Part shown: piece by piece, positions 8,363-19,000 of the stretch
How positions within the stretch are numbered: the stretch's first letter is position 1
How the letters are laid out: each line of letters starts with the position of its first letter
NCBI GenBank assembly: GCA_963639765.1
Contig: CAVHXA010000007.1
Location: 36,701 to 100,700 of the forward strand
From: CAVHXA01 sp963639765
GTDB taxonomy: Bacteria; Bacillota; Clostridia; Oscillospirales; Oscillospiraceae
DNA: 64,000 bases
Direction of reading: 5' to 3'
Position numbers and translations under genes: made by a program
Notes under the pieces: generated by a model
The model's input: only the letters and a program-made list of their open reading frames with translations
What the model was told of the DNA's origin: nothing
The model's database searches: none

Positions 8363-10837
8363 ATGACAAATGCTCTTTCACAACGATTTCTTGCTGCCCG
8401 AAGCGCCATTATCGAAGAATGCTTTTCCGATCTCAATGCGCAGCAGCGACGGGCGGTTTTAAAAACACAGGGGCCGGTTCTGGTCCTGGCTGGGGCAGGC
8501 AGCGGAAAGACCACCGTGTTGATTCAGCGTATGGCTAATCTTCTGCGTTTTGGCATCGGCTCCGATACAGCAGAGCTGCCCGATGGCCTGCTGCAAAGCG
8601 ATGTTGAACTGATGGAATGCTATTTGAGTACGCACGATCCTGCACTCAAAAATCAGGCACAGTCTCTTTGTGCCTGGCAGCCTGTTGAGCCATGGCGAAT
8701 TATCGCCATAACCTTTACAAATAAGGCTGCCGGCGAAATGAAAGAACGTCTGCGACGAATGCTGGGAGAAGAAGCCGAGGACATCTGGGCCATGACTTTT
8801 CATTCGGCATGCTGCCGCATGCTTCGACGCGATGCCAATCGTCTGGGCTATACCTCTGATTTTACAATCTATGATTCCGGCGACACGCAGTCTGTGATCA
8901 AGGCCATCCTGAAGGACAAAAATCTTGATATAAAGACATATCCGCCCAAAACGGTTGCAAATATGATCAGCAAGGCCAAGGATGCCTGCCTGACGCCGGA
9001 GGATTATATTAACCGCGCATCCAACGACATATACAACCGCTGGATCGGACTCATCTTTGAAGAATACCAGAAGCGCCTGAAGAATGCCAACGCAATGGAC
9101 TTCGACGATCTGCTTGTCAAAACAGTAGAACTGCTCGAGCAGAACCCGGATATTCTTGAATACTATCAAAATAAATTTCGTTTTATTCTGGTAGACGAAT
9201 ATCAGGATACCAACAGCCTGCAATATCGTTTTACAGCGTTATTGGCACAGAAAAGCGGGAACATCTGCGTAGTGGGTGACGATGATCAGTCCATCTATCG
9301 TTTTCGGGGTGCCACTATTGAAAATATCCTGTCCTTCGAGAAAAACTATCCAAATGCGTGTGTGATTCGCCTCGAGCAGAATTATCGTTCCACAAGCTAT
9401 ATTCTGCAGGCAGCCAATGCGGTAATTTCCAACAACCGCGGGCGCAAGGGGAAAACACTCTGGACGGCGCAAAAAGGCGGAGACAAACTGCGGGTATATG
9501 AAGCTGCAAACGAAACAGAAGAAGCAAACTGGGTCGCGCAGCAGATCCTGTCCGGCAGACAAGACGGAGGCCAATTTTCGGATTATGCGGTGTTGTATCG
9601 CACAAACGCTCAGTCCAATGCCATGGAAATTGCTTTCCGTCGAAGTGGCGTACCCTATCGCATTATTGGCGGCACACGTTTCTATGATCGGGCGGAAGTC
9701 AAGGATATGCTTGCCTATCTGAGCCTGATAAACAATCGCGCTGATGATCTGCGTCTTAAACGCATTATAAACAACCCTCCGCGAGGTTTGGGCGGAAGAA
9801 CGCTGGATACAGTTGAACTTCTGGCTGACCGGAACCACGTTTGCATGTATGATATTGTCAGTGACCCCTATTCCTATCCCGAGCTGGCACGGTCAGCAGG
9901 CAAGCTGATGAGCTTTACGGTCATGATCGAAGAATTATCAAAAAAACTGCAGACCATGCCCCTTCAGGATTTTTATCGTGATGTAGTTGAACAAAGCGGC
10001 TACAAGGCAATGCTCCTCGAAAAAAACGATGAGACAAATAAAACAAGAATCGAAAACATACAGGAGCTCGGGTCTACAATTGCCGGCTACGCAGAAAACG
10101 CCGAGATGCCGTCTCTGGCGGACTTTTTAGAAGAGGTTTCACTGTATACGGATATCGAGCAGTACGATCCTCAGGCAGACGCGGCAGTAATGATGACTAT
10201 GCATGCAGCAAAGGGGCTGGAGTTTTCGGATGTTTTCGTGGTCGGTCTTGAAGAGGGTCTTTTTCCGTCGGCACGCAGCCTACAAAGCCAGACAGATCTG
10301 GAAGAAGAGCGGCGTCTGTGCTATGTTGCACTGACCAGAGCAAAGGAACATCTGTATGTTTCATATGCCAGAAGCAGGATGATTTATGGAAGGACAACTA
10401 CAAACCGCCCATCGAGATTTGTTGATGAGCTGCCACAGGGCTGTGTTCAATGGCTGAGCAGACGACAAAGACCTGACTTCAGAGAAAGCATCGGTTTCCC
10501 CAACGAATATGGAATTGAAAACCTTACGTATGGCAGTGGCGGCAATACGGGCAAGCCTGCTGCTGTGAAGGCAGACACAGTCCGTGCGGGAACACAGAGC
10601 AGAAATGCGTCCGGAGCGCCGTCGACCGCACCGAAACCAACTGTGCTGTCAGACAGAAAAACCGCATCATTCAATCTGCGTACAGGAGACACCGTAGAAC
10701 ATCGCAGCTTTGGACGCGGTGTGGTAATTTCTGTTCAGGCCATGGGAAATGACGCGCTTGTAGAAATCGCCTTTGATGGCGTTGGAACCAAAAAACTGAT
10801 GGCAAACACAGCAGCTAAATTTATGAAAAAGCTATAG
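8363..10837 (+). CDS. pcrA: ATP-dependent DNA helicase PcrA (UvrD/Rep family)
   Basis: A superfamily 1A 3'-5' helicase for repair and replication restart. Motifs: Walker A AGAGSGKTT (about residue 43), AITFTNKAAGEM (Ia), DEYQDTNSLQY (II, Asp near 278), VGDDDQSIYRFRGA (III), TMHAAKGLEFSDVFVVGLEE (V) and VALTRAKEHLYVSYARS (VI). The C-terminal 55 residues (GDTVEHRSFGRGVVI) are the Tudor-like PcrA tail that contacts RNA polymerase in relatives. An extra stretch of about 45 residues (roughly 60-105) sits between motifs I and Ia. ligA follows, the usual Firmicute order. Its TAG stop is the first bases of a MITE-like repeat. Confidence 0.95.
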   Translation: MTNALSQRFLAARSAIIEECFSDLNAQQRRAVLKTQGPVLVLAGAGSGKTTVLIQRMANLLRFGIGSDTAELPDGLLQSDVELMECYLSTHDPALKNQAQSLCAWQPVEPWRIIAITFTNKAAGEMKERLRRMLGEEAEDIWAMTFHSACCRMLRRDANRLGYTSDFTIYDSGDTQSVIKAILKDKNLDIKTYPPKTVANMISKAKDACLTPEDYINRASNDIYNRWIGLIFEEYQKRLKNANAMDFDDLLVKTVELLEQNPDILEYYQNKFRFILVDEYQDTNSLQYRFTALLAQKSGNICVVGDDDQSIYRFRGATIENILSFEKNYPNACVIRLEQNYRSTSYILQAANAVISNNRGRKGKTLWTAQKGGDKLRVYEAANETEEANWVAQQILSGRQDGGQFSDYAVLYRTNAQSNAMEIAFRRSGVPYRIIGGTRFYDRAEVKDMLAYLSLINNRADDLRLKRIINNPPRGLGGRTLDTVELLADRNHVCMYDIVSDPYSYPELARSAGKLMSFTVMIEELSKKLQTMPLQDFYRDVVEQSGYKAMLLEKNDETNKTRIENIQELGSTIAGYAENAEMPSLADFLEEVSLYTDIEQYDPQADAAVMMTMHAAKGLEFSDVFVVGLEEGLFPSARSLQSQTDLEEERRLCYVALTRAKEHLYVSYARSRMIYGRTTTNRPSRFVDELPQGCVQWLSRRQRPDFRESIGFPNEYGIENLTYGSGGNTGKPAAVKADTVRAGTQSRNASGAPSTAPKPTVLSDRKTASFNLRTGDTVEHRSFGRGVVISVQAMGNDALVEIAFDGVGTKKLMANTAAKFMKKL

Positions 10838-10887
10838 GGCAATACCGCACAAATGCTTCTGCGGCATCATTATACGGTGCGGTCATA
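10835..10887. repeat. Short MITE-like repeat (copy 3)
   Basis: Begins TAGGGCAATACCGCAC directly at the pcrA stop codon and ends ATACGGTGCGGTCATA; the right end is degraded. Related to the piece at 26251-26299 (shared AATGC...TTATACGGTG). Confidence 0.65.
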
Positions 10888-11155
10888 AGCCCGGGGCTGT
10901 TTTTTCGGTCAATGATCGGTTATTTGTATTTCGACATGGATTCCTGCATCAAAAGCGCGAAAGATGCGAGCACAGGTTTGAACACACATACGAAAAAACA
11001 GTTCATCAAAGCATCGGCAGGACAGATGTCCCGGTTTCCATCGCGGCTGGTGTTGACGTGCCGTTTTGTAAAAAGTACAGAGAGATGCATGAAGCCGTTC
11101 CAACAAAGTACGGCAGCCTGTTTTTTGCACAGGTGTTTGAACAGGAGGTATAGGT
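10838..11155. other. pcrA-ligA intergenic region
   Basis: After the repeat at 10835-10887 there is no convincing gene. An open frame of 95 codons overlaps the ligA start and has no ribosome binding site. An AGGAGG at about 11141 serves ligA. No clear promoter was found. Confidence 0.4.
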
Positions 11156-13162
11156 ATGGACCCAAGAGAACAAATGCGGACGCTGGCCCGGCAGCTTGAG
11201 CACAACAGCTATCTGTATTATGTTCTGGATTCGCCGGAACTGGAAGATTACGAATATGACGCCATGATGCGCAGACTGGAGGATCTCGAACAGAAATATC
11301 CGCAGTTTGTCGATCCAAATTCTCCTACACGCCGCATAGGCGGAGGTGTCGGACCCAGCTTTGCGCCCATAACACATCCGGTAGCACTGCAGAGCCTGCA
11401 GGATCTGTTTTCAGACGAAGAGCTTCAGGAATTTGATCGGCGCGTTCGGCAAACTGTAGAGCAGCCGGTCTATATGGTTGAACCCAAAATCGATGGACTC
11501 TCGGTCGCATTGGAATACCAGAGCGGAGAGCTTGTCTGCGGGGCTACCCGCGGCGATGGACAGGTTGGTGAGGATGTGACGCAAAATCTGAAAACAATTC
11601 GCTCTATTCCGCTTCGCCTGGAAAATGCACCTGCCAGACTGATTGTTCGGGGCGAGGTGTTCATGCCAAAAAAAGTATTCTCCGATTTAAATGAACGGCG
11701 TGAGGAAATGGGAGAAAAGACTTTTGCAAATCCCAGAAATGCAGCGGCCGGTTCTCTGCGACAACAGGATCCAAAGATTGCGGCACAGCGTCAGCTTGAT
11801 ATTTTCGTTTTCAATATACAGCTGCTTGAGGGCGGACCAAGGCTGACAACACACGCTGAAACACTTGCATATCTGCGAACACTTCGTTTCAAGGTTATAC
11901 AAAGCACGCCCTGTATCAGCCTGCAAGAGGTTCAGGATCAAATTGCTGAAATTAACGGCTGCAGATCAGAAATGAGCTGTGATATAGATGGTGCCGTGAT
12001 AAAGGTTGACAATCTGTTTGATCGTCAACGTCTTGGGGCCACATCCAAATATCCACGTTGGGCCGCAGCATGGAAATACCCACCGGAAATCCGACAGACC
12101 GTAATACGTGATATTGTTGTACAGGTGGGACGTACGGGCGTGCTCACGCCCAAGGCCGTGGTGGATCCTGTGAGATTGGCCGGTACAACCGTTACAAATG
12201 CAACACTCCATAATCAGGATTTTATTGCACAGAAAGACATCCGAATCGGAGATACAGTCTGTATTCGCAAGGCAGGCGAAATTATCCCCGAGATTCTGAA
12301 TGTTGTGAAAGAGAAACGTCCGGGCTGGGCAAAAGAATATCATCTGCCTTCGGTTTGTCCCCAATGCGGAAGTCCTGTTGCAAGGGACCCAGACGGAGCG
12401 GCAATACGCTGCACGGCGGCAGGCTGCCCATCGCAGCTTCTTCGCAGCCTGACTCATTTTGCTTCGCGTGATGCAATGGACATTGCCGGGCTTGGCGAGG
12501 CGATGGTGCAAAAGCTGTTGGAGCAGAATCTGGTTCACACGGCAGCTGACCTGTATTTCCTTACTGTAGAAGATATAGCCGTTCTGTGGCAAAATCCCGG
12601 AAGAGCAGCCTGTAATCTGATCGAAGCCATTCAAAAATCAAAGGCACAGGATTTATCCAGACTTCTGTATGCCTTTGGCGTGCGGCAGGTTGGCATCCGG
12701 GCAGCGGAGTCCCTTGCAATGCACTTCAGGTCACTTGACTGTCTCCAGTCGGCCTCCGTTCAGGAAATTACAATGCTCGAAGACATCGGGCCAATCACGG
12801 CACAGAATATTCGAATCTGGCTGGATAATCCGCAGACCAGGCAGCTGATCGACCAATTGCGGCAGGCGGGAGTAAATATGAAGACCGGTCTGTTTCAACC
12901 GCAGGAACAGCTTAAAGGCAAGACCTTTGTTTTAACCGGGACACTTTCAAAAATGAGCAGGGCGGAGGCAACGCAAAAACTGCAGGCTCTTGGAGCCAGG
13001 GTCTCCACCGGCGTATCAAAAAAAACAAGCTATGTTGTTGCCGGAGAACAGGCCGGGACGAAATTGCAAAAGGCAAATGAACTTGGTATTGCCGTTCTGA
13101 CAGAAGCTGAATTCCTTCAGATTCTCAACGAAAAAACAGAGCATGGCCCCGCAGCCGAATGA
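11156..13162 (+). CDS. ligA: NAD+-dependent DNA ligase
   Basis: Seals nicks in DNA using NAD+, essential for Okazaki fragment joining. The adenylation motif EPKIDGLSVALEY has the active-site Lys near residue 111, and ATRGDGQVGEDVTQN follows. A four-Cys zinc finger (CPQCGSP and CTAAGCPSQ) starts near residue 401, then a helix-hairpin-helix region (FGVRQVGIRAAESLA, LEDIGPITAQNI) and a C-terminal BRCT domain (GKTFVLTGTLSKMSRAEA) from about 585. The length of 668 is standard. It follows pcrA, consistent with a repair/replication operon in Firmicutes, although a repeat now lies between them. Confidence 0.97.
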   Translation: MDPREQMRTLARQLEHNSYLYYVLDSPELEDYEYDAMMRRLEDLEQKYPQFVDPNSPTRRIGGGVGPSFAPITHPVALQSLQDLFSDEELQEFDRRVRQTVEQPVYMVEPKIDGLSVALEYQSGELVCGATRGDGQVGEDVTQNLKTIRSIPLRLENAPARLIVRGEVFMPKKVFSDLNERREEMGEKTFANPRNAAAGSLRQQDPKIAAQRQLDIFVFNIQLLEGGPRLTTHAETLAYLRTLRFKVIQSTPCISLQEVQDQIAEINGCRSEMSCDIDGAVIKVDNLFDRQRLGATSKYPRWAAAWKYPPEIRQTVIRDIVVQVGRTGVLTPKAVVDPVRLAGTTVTNATLHNQDFIAQKDIRIGDTVCIRKAGEIIPEILNVVKEKRPGWAKEYHLPSVCPQCGSPVARDPDGAAIRCTAAGCPSQLLRSLTHFASRDAMDIAGLGEAMVQKLLEQNLVHTAADLYFLTVEDIAVLWQNPGRAACNLIEAIQKSKAQDLSRLLYAFGVRQVGIRAAESLAMHFRSLDCLQSASVQEITMLEDIGPITAQNIRIWLDNPQTRQLIDQLRQAGVNMKTGLFQPQEQLKGKTFVLTGTLSKMSRAEATQKLQALGARVSTGVSKKTSYVVAGEQAGTKLQKANELGIAVLTEAEFLQILNEKTEHGPAAE

Positions 13163-13341
13163 GAACAGACAACCTGTGTCGGTAATGCGGCATACTCTTT
13201 GCCGTTTTGCAGCTATTTCCCGTGTACCCAAAGCATTTGCCGGACTTCCGGACAGATATCGTCGCTCTGCAAAATCGATCCTGTTCTGATCCTGAACAAA
13301 GAAAGCCCGGCTGTGCAAGAAACAACCATAGGAGGCATCAT

Positions 13342-15252
13342 ATGCAGATTCAGTACCCGCACCTGCTCAAACCAATTCAGGTGGGCAGCCTTACCTTGAA
13401 AAATCGCCTGTTTTCAGCGCCTCAGGGCCTGCATGCAATGCAAGACAGACAGACATATCCAACACAGGCTGTAATTGCAAATATGGCCAATAAGGCGCGC
13501 GGCGGAGCAGCACTGGTTACCTGCCATACCGTTTCTGTCTCCAACAGATCTGACGGTTCCGGCGCTGATACAGACTATGATATTTTCGATGCGGTATCCC
13601 GTCAGTATATAGCTCAGATGGCTGAGGAGATTCATCTATACGGAGCAAAGGCATCCATGGAACTGAACTTCCTGTCCGGGTATGAGGGCTATGACGTGAC
13701 AGATCAAATTATCGGTGCCGACGGAAACAGGGCTAAGGAGATATCATTTCAGCAGCTTCAGGATCTGGCCGGAAACTATGCTCTTCAGGCGTATTTATGC
13801 AAGCAGCTTGGATACGACATGGTACTTCTGCATATGGGGTATCAGTTTTCGCTTCTTGCCAGATTTCTTTCTCCGGCGTCCAACACCCGGACGGATCAGT
13901 TCGGAGGCAATGCAGAAAACCGCGTGCGTTTTCCGATAATGGTCTGTGATGCAATTAAAAACGTCTGTGGAAAGGGCTTTCCAATCGAAATCAGGATGTC
14001 CGGCCGTGAAAGCATCCCGAATGGGATGACACTCGAGGATGCAAAAGCATATGCCTGTGCTTTTTCCGGACATGCAGATCTGCTTCAGGTTCATGGCCCG
14101 GACGGCGCGGCCAGCCACTGTATGGGATTTCAGACACGTTATCCGTTCCTGGATATGGCTCAGGCCATAAAAGAACTGCACACAGACCTCCGGATTGTTG
14201 CAATCGGCGGCTTCCAGGATCCGAAGGAAATGGATGAAGTTCTTGCCCAGGGAAAGGCAGATGCGATCTGCGTCGGAAGAGGACTGATTGCAGATCCGAA
14301 CGTCGGTAAAAAAGCCCTTGAGGGCAGAGCCGAGGATGTGGTTCCCTGCGTCAAATGCATGCGCTGCCATGATACGGCCTGTATTGAGCGTATCACATAT
14401 CGCTGTTCCGTTAATCCAACCATTGGCCTTGAGCACAAGCTTAATCAGCTTATTTTGCCGGTACAGGCCAATAAAAAAGTAGCGGTTGTCGGAGGCGGAC
14501 CGGCCGGAATGACAGCTGCACTGACAGCATACCGACGCGGACACTGCGTGACTTTGTTCGAGCAGTCTGATCACCTGGGAGGACAGTTGGTTTTTTCAGA
14601 CTATGTATCATTTAAGACAGCACTGAGCCGTTTTAAAAATCATCTGGTCAATCAGATACAAAAGGCAGACATTTCCATACGGCTCAATACAACCGCAGAC
14701 AAAACAATGCTGCAGGATTTTGACGCAGTCATTCTGGCTTTGGGCGCCGAGCCTCTGATTCCAAAAATTCCGGGAACAGACAGCAAACATGTTTGCACTG
14801 CTCCAAAAGTATATGGACATGAAGACACACTCGGAAGGTATGTAACAATCATTGGCGGAGGCCAGGTTGGCTGTGAAACAGCCATGCACCTTGCACAAAA
14901 GGGTCTGGACGTAACAGTTCTGGAAATGCAGACCAAGCTTGCTCCGGATGCTTCACCGTCCTATCGATATGCTCTTTTGAATGCAATTCGGGAACAGACC
15001 AATATCCATATTGTGCTCGGAGCATGCTGCACCAGCTTAGAGGGTGATGTGATCTATCAAGACCGTATTGGATCGCAGAGAAGGATTTTTGCCGATACGG
15101 TTATTCTTGCTGCCGGTATGAAGGGCAGGGCAGACCAGGCTGCACAGCTTCTGGGGGTGGTTGCCGAAACCGTACTGGTCGGCGATTGTGCAGGCCCCGG
15201 GAATCTGGCTGGTGCGACACGAACCGGCTGGGCTGCGGCAATTGCACTATAA
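13342..15252 (+). CDS. NADH:flavin oxidoreductase / ene-reductase (2,4-dienoyl-CoA reductase type)
   Basis: An Fe-S flavoenzyme that reduces activated C=C bonds. The start at 13342 follows AGGAGG (13330-13335). The N-terminal FMN barrel has PIQVGSLTLKNRLFSAPQG and FLSPASNTRTDQFGGNAENR. The cluster-binding cysteines are CVKCMRC with a last Cys 12 residues later (near residue 335), a spacing slightly different from the classical C-x2-C-x3-C. An FAD domain follows (VAVVGGGPAGMTAALTAYRR) and then an NAD(P)H domain (IIGGGQVGCETAMHLA). 636 residues. The family also includes 2-enoate reductase and BaiCD/BaiH. The gene sits 12 bases before ruvX, an odd place for a catabolic enzyme. Substrate unknown. 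Confidence 0.88.
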   Translation: MQIQYPHLLKPIQVGSLTLKNRLFSAPQGLHAMQDRQTYPTQAVIANMANKARGGAALVTCHTVSVSNRSDGSGADTDYDIFDAVSRQYIAQMAEEIHLYGAKASMELNFLSGYEGYDVTDQIIGADGNRAKEISFQQLQDLAGNYALQAYLCKQLGYDMVLLHMGYQFSLLARFLSPASNTRTDQFGGNAENRVRFPIMVCDAIKNVCGKGFPIEIRMSGRESIPNGMTLEDAKAYACAFSGHADLLQVHGPDGAASHCMGFQTRYPFLDMAQAIKELHTDLRIVAIGGFQDPKEMDEVLAQGKADAICVGRGLIADPNVGKKALEGRAEDVVPCVKCMRCHDTACIERITYRCSVNPTIGLEHKLNQLILPVQANKKVAVVGGGPAGMTAALTAYRRGHCVTLFEQSDHLGGQLVFSDYVSFKTALSRFKNHLVNQIQKADISIRLNTTADKTMLQDFDAVILALGAEPLIPKIPGTDSKHVCTAPKVYGHEDTLGRYVTIIGGGQVGCETAMHLAQKGLDVTVLEMQTKLAPDASPSYRYALLNAIREQTNIHIVLGACCTSLEGDVIYQDRIGSQRRIFADTVILAAGMKGRADQAAQLLGVVAETVLVGDCAGPGNLAGATRTGWAAAIAL

Positions 15253-15264
15253 GGAGTACAGAGC

Positions 15265-15687
15265 ATGCGCGTGATGGGAATTGATTATGGCGATGCCCGC
15301 ACCGGCATCGCAATATCGGACAAATTGGGGCTTTTGGTCGGGCAAACAGCCGTCATCACACATTGGAACAGTGAGGAAGTTGCCAGACAGATTGCACAGC
15401 TGGCACAAAGCCGCGGCGTCGAATTCCTTGTGGTTGGTCTTCCCCGCAATATGGATGGAACCGAAGGTCCACGTGCCGCATTGTGCAGAGAATTTGCAAA
15501 AAAAATAGAGATTCTGACAGGACTGGAAACCGTTTTATGGGATGAACGCAGAACCACTGTAGATGCACATCGTATTCTCTCTCAGACTGGTAAAAATGGG
15601 AAAAAACGAAAAAAAATTATAGATGCCGTGGCAGCATCCCTGATCCTTGAGGGCTATCTTGGTTACCTGAATACAAAAAAACAATAA
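15265..15687 (+). CDS. ruvX: Pre-16S rRNA nuclease / RuvX-YqgF family
   Basis: A small RNase H-fold nuclease. MRVMGIDYGDARTGIAISD carries the first catalytic Asp, VVGLPRNMDGTEGP is the conserved loop, and VLWDERRTTVDAH supplies the second acidic cluster with DAVAAS near the end. Relatives process the 5' end of 16S rRNA and were earlier called Holliday junction resolvases. The gene follows the ene-reductase by 12 bases, so the two are probably co-transcribed. At 140 residues the length is normal. The TAA stop begins a partial MITE-like end (TAAGGCAGCATCGCA). Confidence 0.92.
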   Translation: MRVMGIDYGDARTGIAISDKLGLLVGQTAVITHWNSEEVARQIAQLAQSRGVEFLVVGLPRNMDGTEGPRAALCREFAKKIEILTGLETVLWDERRTTVDAHRILSQTGKNGKKRKKIIDAVAASLILEGYLGYLNTKKQ

Positions 15688-15713
15688 GGCAGCATCGCAT
15701 AGATGCGTTTTTT
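15685..15713 (+). terminator. Terminator after ruvX, inside a solo repeat end
   Basis: TAAGGCAGCATCGCA resembles the MITE end TAAGGCAACACCGCA. Within it GCATC-GCATA-GATGC followed by GTTTTTT makes a short Rho-independent terminator. The repeat end may have been turned into a terminator. Confidence 0.55.
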
Positions 15714-15750
15714 AGTCCAACGGCAGGACGCACACAGGCTGAAAGGTTTC

Positions 15751-15927
15751 TATGGCAATACCGCACAATTCGCCTGCGGTCTTCTCCGGGTCTTTTGCCC
15801 AAATTCTGCAGTTTGGAAAACTTGAAATACATACAGTAAATACATACAGTATTCCTGCGTTTTTCGAGCTTTGCCCTGAGACAATATCTCTCGCCGAATG
15901 CACTCACCTCATTGTGCGGTGCTGCTA
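15751..15927. repeat. Long MITE-like repeat (copy 4)
   Basis: 177 bases, beginning TATGGCAATACCGCACAATT and ending ATTGTGCGGTGCTGCTA. The interior matches the copy at 26429-26590 over long stretches (CTGCAGTTTGGAAA, ACAGTATTCCTGCGTTT). A short tandem duplication (AAATACATACAGT twice) makes it a little longer than its relatives. Confidence 0.8.
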
Positions 15928-16001
15928 TATCCTGTAATATTGTAATATAATGAGGCTGCTGTCGGAGCAAGTGTAGTGTGTGCAGCATTTAATTGTACGG
16001 T

Positions 16002-16022
16002 TCGGGCTTTATGCAATTCATA
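16002..16022 (-). repeat. Dispersed motif TTGCATAAARCCCGAACCG
   Basis: On the minus strand it reads ATTGCATAAAGCCCGAACCG. The same motif, with one change, is at 28782-28802, and a shorter form (TTGCATAAACCCGG) lies at 25261-25274. All are intergenic. Confidence 0.5.
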
Positions 16023-16023
16023 C

Positions 16024-16053
16024 TTGACAGAAAGCTATCAAATGAAATATGAT
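16024..16053 (+). promoter_or_regulatory. Sigma-A-type promoter for the SNF2 helicase
   Basis: TTGACA, 18 bases, TATGAT, ending 41 bases before the ATG at 16095. Confidence 0.7.
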
Positions 16054-16094
16054 GAATCAGTTAAGTAAAGATAAGCGTATAGTGGGGGTTTATA

Positions 16095-19000
16095 ATGGCA
16101 TTCACCGAAGATATGGTTTCGAAACTGATTACAGATCCGATCACTCTGGCCAGGGGTAAAGCATACTACTCTGCCGGTCGTGTCAAGGAACTGACGGTTT
16201 CCGTCCGCGGCAGCACAACAACGCTTGACGCGGTCATACGCGGCCCTCAAGACTACCACACGGCCTGTACGATTAATCGATCGGGCACATACATCTATGG
16301 AGTGAGCTGCAGCTGTTCTGACTTTTCCGAGGACAAATATTGTCTGCATGTTGCAGCAGCGCTGCTGGCTCTGGCACACTATAAACCTACTGCAAATGTC
16401 CCAGCCACCAGTGCTGCCGGTGAACGGCTGCTGCAGGCTTTTCGTTCGACAGCACATCCGCAGCTGAGTGAACCCGGAGATATACGGCTGGTTCCGACTC
16501 TTGGCTTTGCCTCTGACTATCTCACTCTTGAGCTGGCTGTAGGATCCAGACAGCTGCATCCTGTTCCTAATATTGCCAATCTTTGCCAGCAGGTACAGAA
16601 CGGTGAAACTGTTACCTATGGGAAACGGCTGAGTTTTCGTCACACTCTGACAGCCTTTGAACCCAAATCACGTCAGCTTCTGGAACTGGTTATGCGCACA
16701 GTGCAGATTCGCTCCTTTCTGATTCAACGCGAGTTCTGGTCCGCTGGTACCGTGCTTGACGAGCAGCAGCTTTCACTTCCTCCCGAAGCGCTGGACGATT
16801 TTTTTGATCTCTTTGTTGGACAGTCGTTAAAAACCACAGGCCCTTCTGTGTTTTTTTCTACCGATACTCCGCATCTTTGCTTTAATATCAGGGGCTCTAA
16901 TGGCGGCATCGAGCTCGTTACACCGGCTTTTCAAATCTTTCCGGGCAGAAAATGGCAATACCTGCATACGCAAGATTCTCTGTATCGTCTTGAGCCGGAT
17001 CTCGCCGTGCATCTCAGCGCGCTGCAGGAGCAGGGCGGACCAAACGGTGTGTTCTTTCAATCCGGAGATCTGCCCGCATTCTGTAATTTTATTCTGCCCG
17101 TTCTGCAGCAATGTGGGACTGTAGAAGACAACCAAAAGCTTTTATCTTCCTATACACCCGAGACCCCAGAGATCAAAATCATGCTTGATACGCCCGACAC
17201 CAACTGTCTGACTGCATCTGTTTCATTTGTCTATGATGCTCTTGAAACAGACGCTTTTGATAAAACACCTCCGCAGCCCTTCAGAAACCTTCGTCTGGAG
17301 ACTGAAGCCGTCAATCTTGTTTCCGGTTGGATGCCGCAGTTGGATGCCGAACAGCGAACATGGTGTCTTCAGGGAAGTGACGAGCAGATCTATGCCTTTC
17401 TTATAGACGGTCTGCAGCAGCTGGCCGATATCGGAACGCTTATGTGCACCGATCGGTTTGAGGGCATTCGCCGCACCCGTCCCAAGGTCAGTGTTGGCGT
17501 AAGCCTGATCTCCGGTCTGCTTGAAATCAAGGTGGAGTCTTCGGAATTCCCCATCGACGAACTGGAAGCTGTTCTTGCCTCATGTCGTATGCACCGCAGA
17601 TTTCACCGTCTGAAAAACGGTGTATTTCTTGAACTCGACAACGATGCGCTGAAGGGGCTGCGTGAGCTTGACGAAACCATCGGCCTGTCTTTATCTGATA
17701 TTCACAACGGTACAATTCGTCTGCCCGGGTATCGCGCAATTGAAATTGATCAGGCCTTTTCGGATGACCGTTCTGCTTCGTTTAATCGTGACGGCAGCTT
17801 CCGCGAGATGCTCCGTGACTTTCGTTCGGCCGAGCAAAACGAGTTTCCTCTTCCGCAGGAGATGGCCTCTGTTCTTCGTCCATACCAGCGTTCCGGTTTT
17901 CGCTGGCTGAAAACACTGGAACAATATGGTTTCGGAGGCATTTTGGCCGATGACATGGGCCTTGGAAAAACCATTCAGATGATTACTTTTTTGATGTCTG
18001 CCAAGCAACAGGGCATAACACACCCTGCCCTGATTGTCTGCCCTGCTTCTCTGGTCCTTAACTGGCAGGACGAATTCAGCCGTTTTGCGCCAGGACTCAG
18101 CGTTCTGGCTGTTAGCGGCACATCCATCTATCGCCGTTTTCAGTTGAACGAGGCCGACAGCTATGATGTGCTTATCACCAGCTATGATATGCTGAAACGG
18201 GATATTGACCAATACGAATTAATGACTTTTTCCTATTGCATTTTAGACGAAGCGCAGTATATTAAAAACCATAACACGAAAAGCTGCCAGGCCGCTCGGC
18301 GCGTGCATGCCGGATGTCGATTTGCCCTGACGGGTACCCCGGTAGAAAACCGTTTAAGTGAGCTGTGGAGCATATTTGATTTTCTGATGCCGGGATATCT
18401 GTCTGCCTATGCACGTTTTCGTGACCGCTTTGAGATCCCCATTGTCAAAAATCAGGATCAGACTGCACAAGAACGGCTGGGCCGCTTGATAGAGCCATTT
18501 GTGCTGCGCCGTCTGAAAAAAGATGTTCTGACCGAACTTCCGTCTAAGACCGAAACTGTACAGTATGCTATTTTGAGCGGTGAACAGCGCAAGCTGTATG
18601 AAGCCAATGTATACCAGACACGCAAGGAGCTTGAAGGCGCCACAGACCGTGACCGAATGCAGATTCTTGCCGCTTTGACACGGCTGCGCCAGATTTGCTG
18701 TGACCCCAGACTCTGTATTGATAATTTCTCAGGAGAAAGTGCCAAGCTTGAGTTATGTATGCAGCTGGTGTCCGATGCTGTAGCCAGCGGTCATCAGCTT
18801 TTGCTGTTCAGCCAGTTTACATCCATGCTGGGTCTGATTGAAGCCGAGCTGAAGGAACAGAATATCTCCTATTTCATCCTTGAGGGCTCCACCTCAAAAC
18901 CCAGACGGGCAGAACTGGTCAAGCGATTTAATGCTGGTGAGGCATCTGTTTTTCTGATTTCCCTTAAGGCCGGCGGAACCGGACTGAATCTTACTGCGGC

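Larger units (their letters stand above)
15688..16094. other. Intergenic region ruvX to SNF2 helicase
   Basis: Holds a terminator, a long MITE-like repeat (15751-15927), a shared 20-base motif on the minus strand (about 16002-16022) and a good promoter (16024-16053). No gene seen. Confidence 0.6.

Noticed and set aside
10912..11199. Open frame of 95 codons before ligA
   Set aside because: No ribosome binding site, overlaps the ligA start and has no recognisable pattern.
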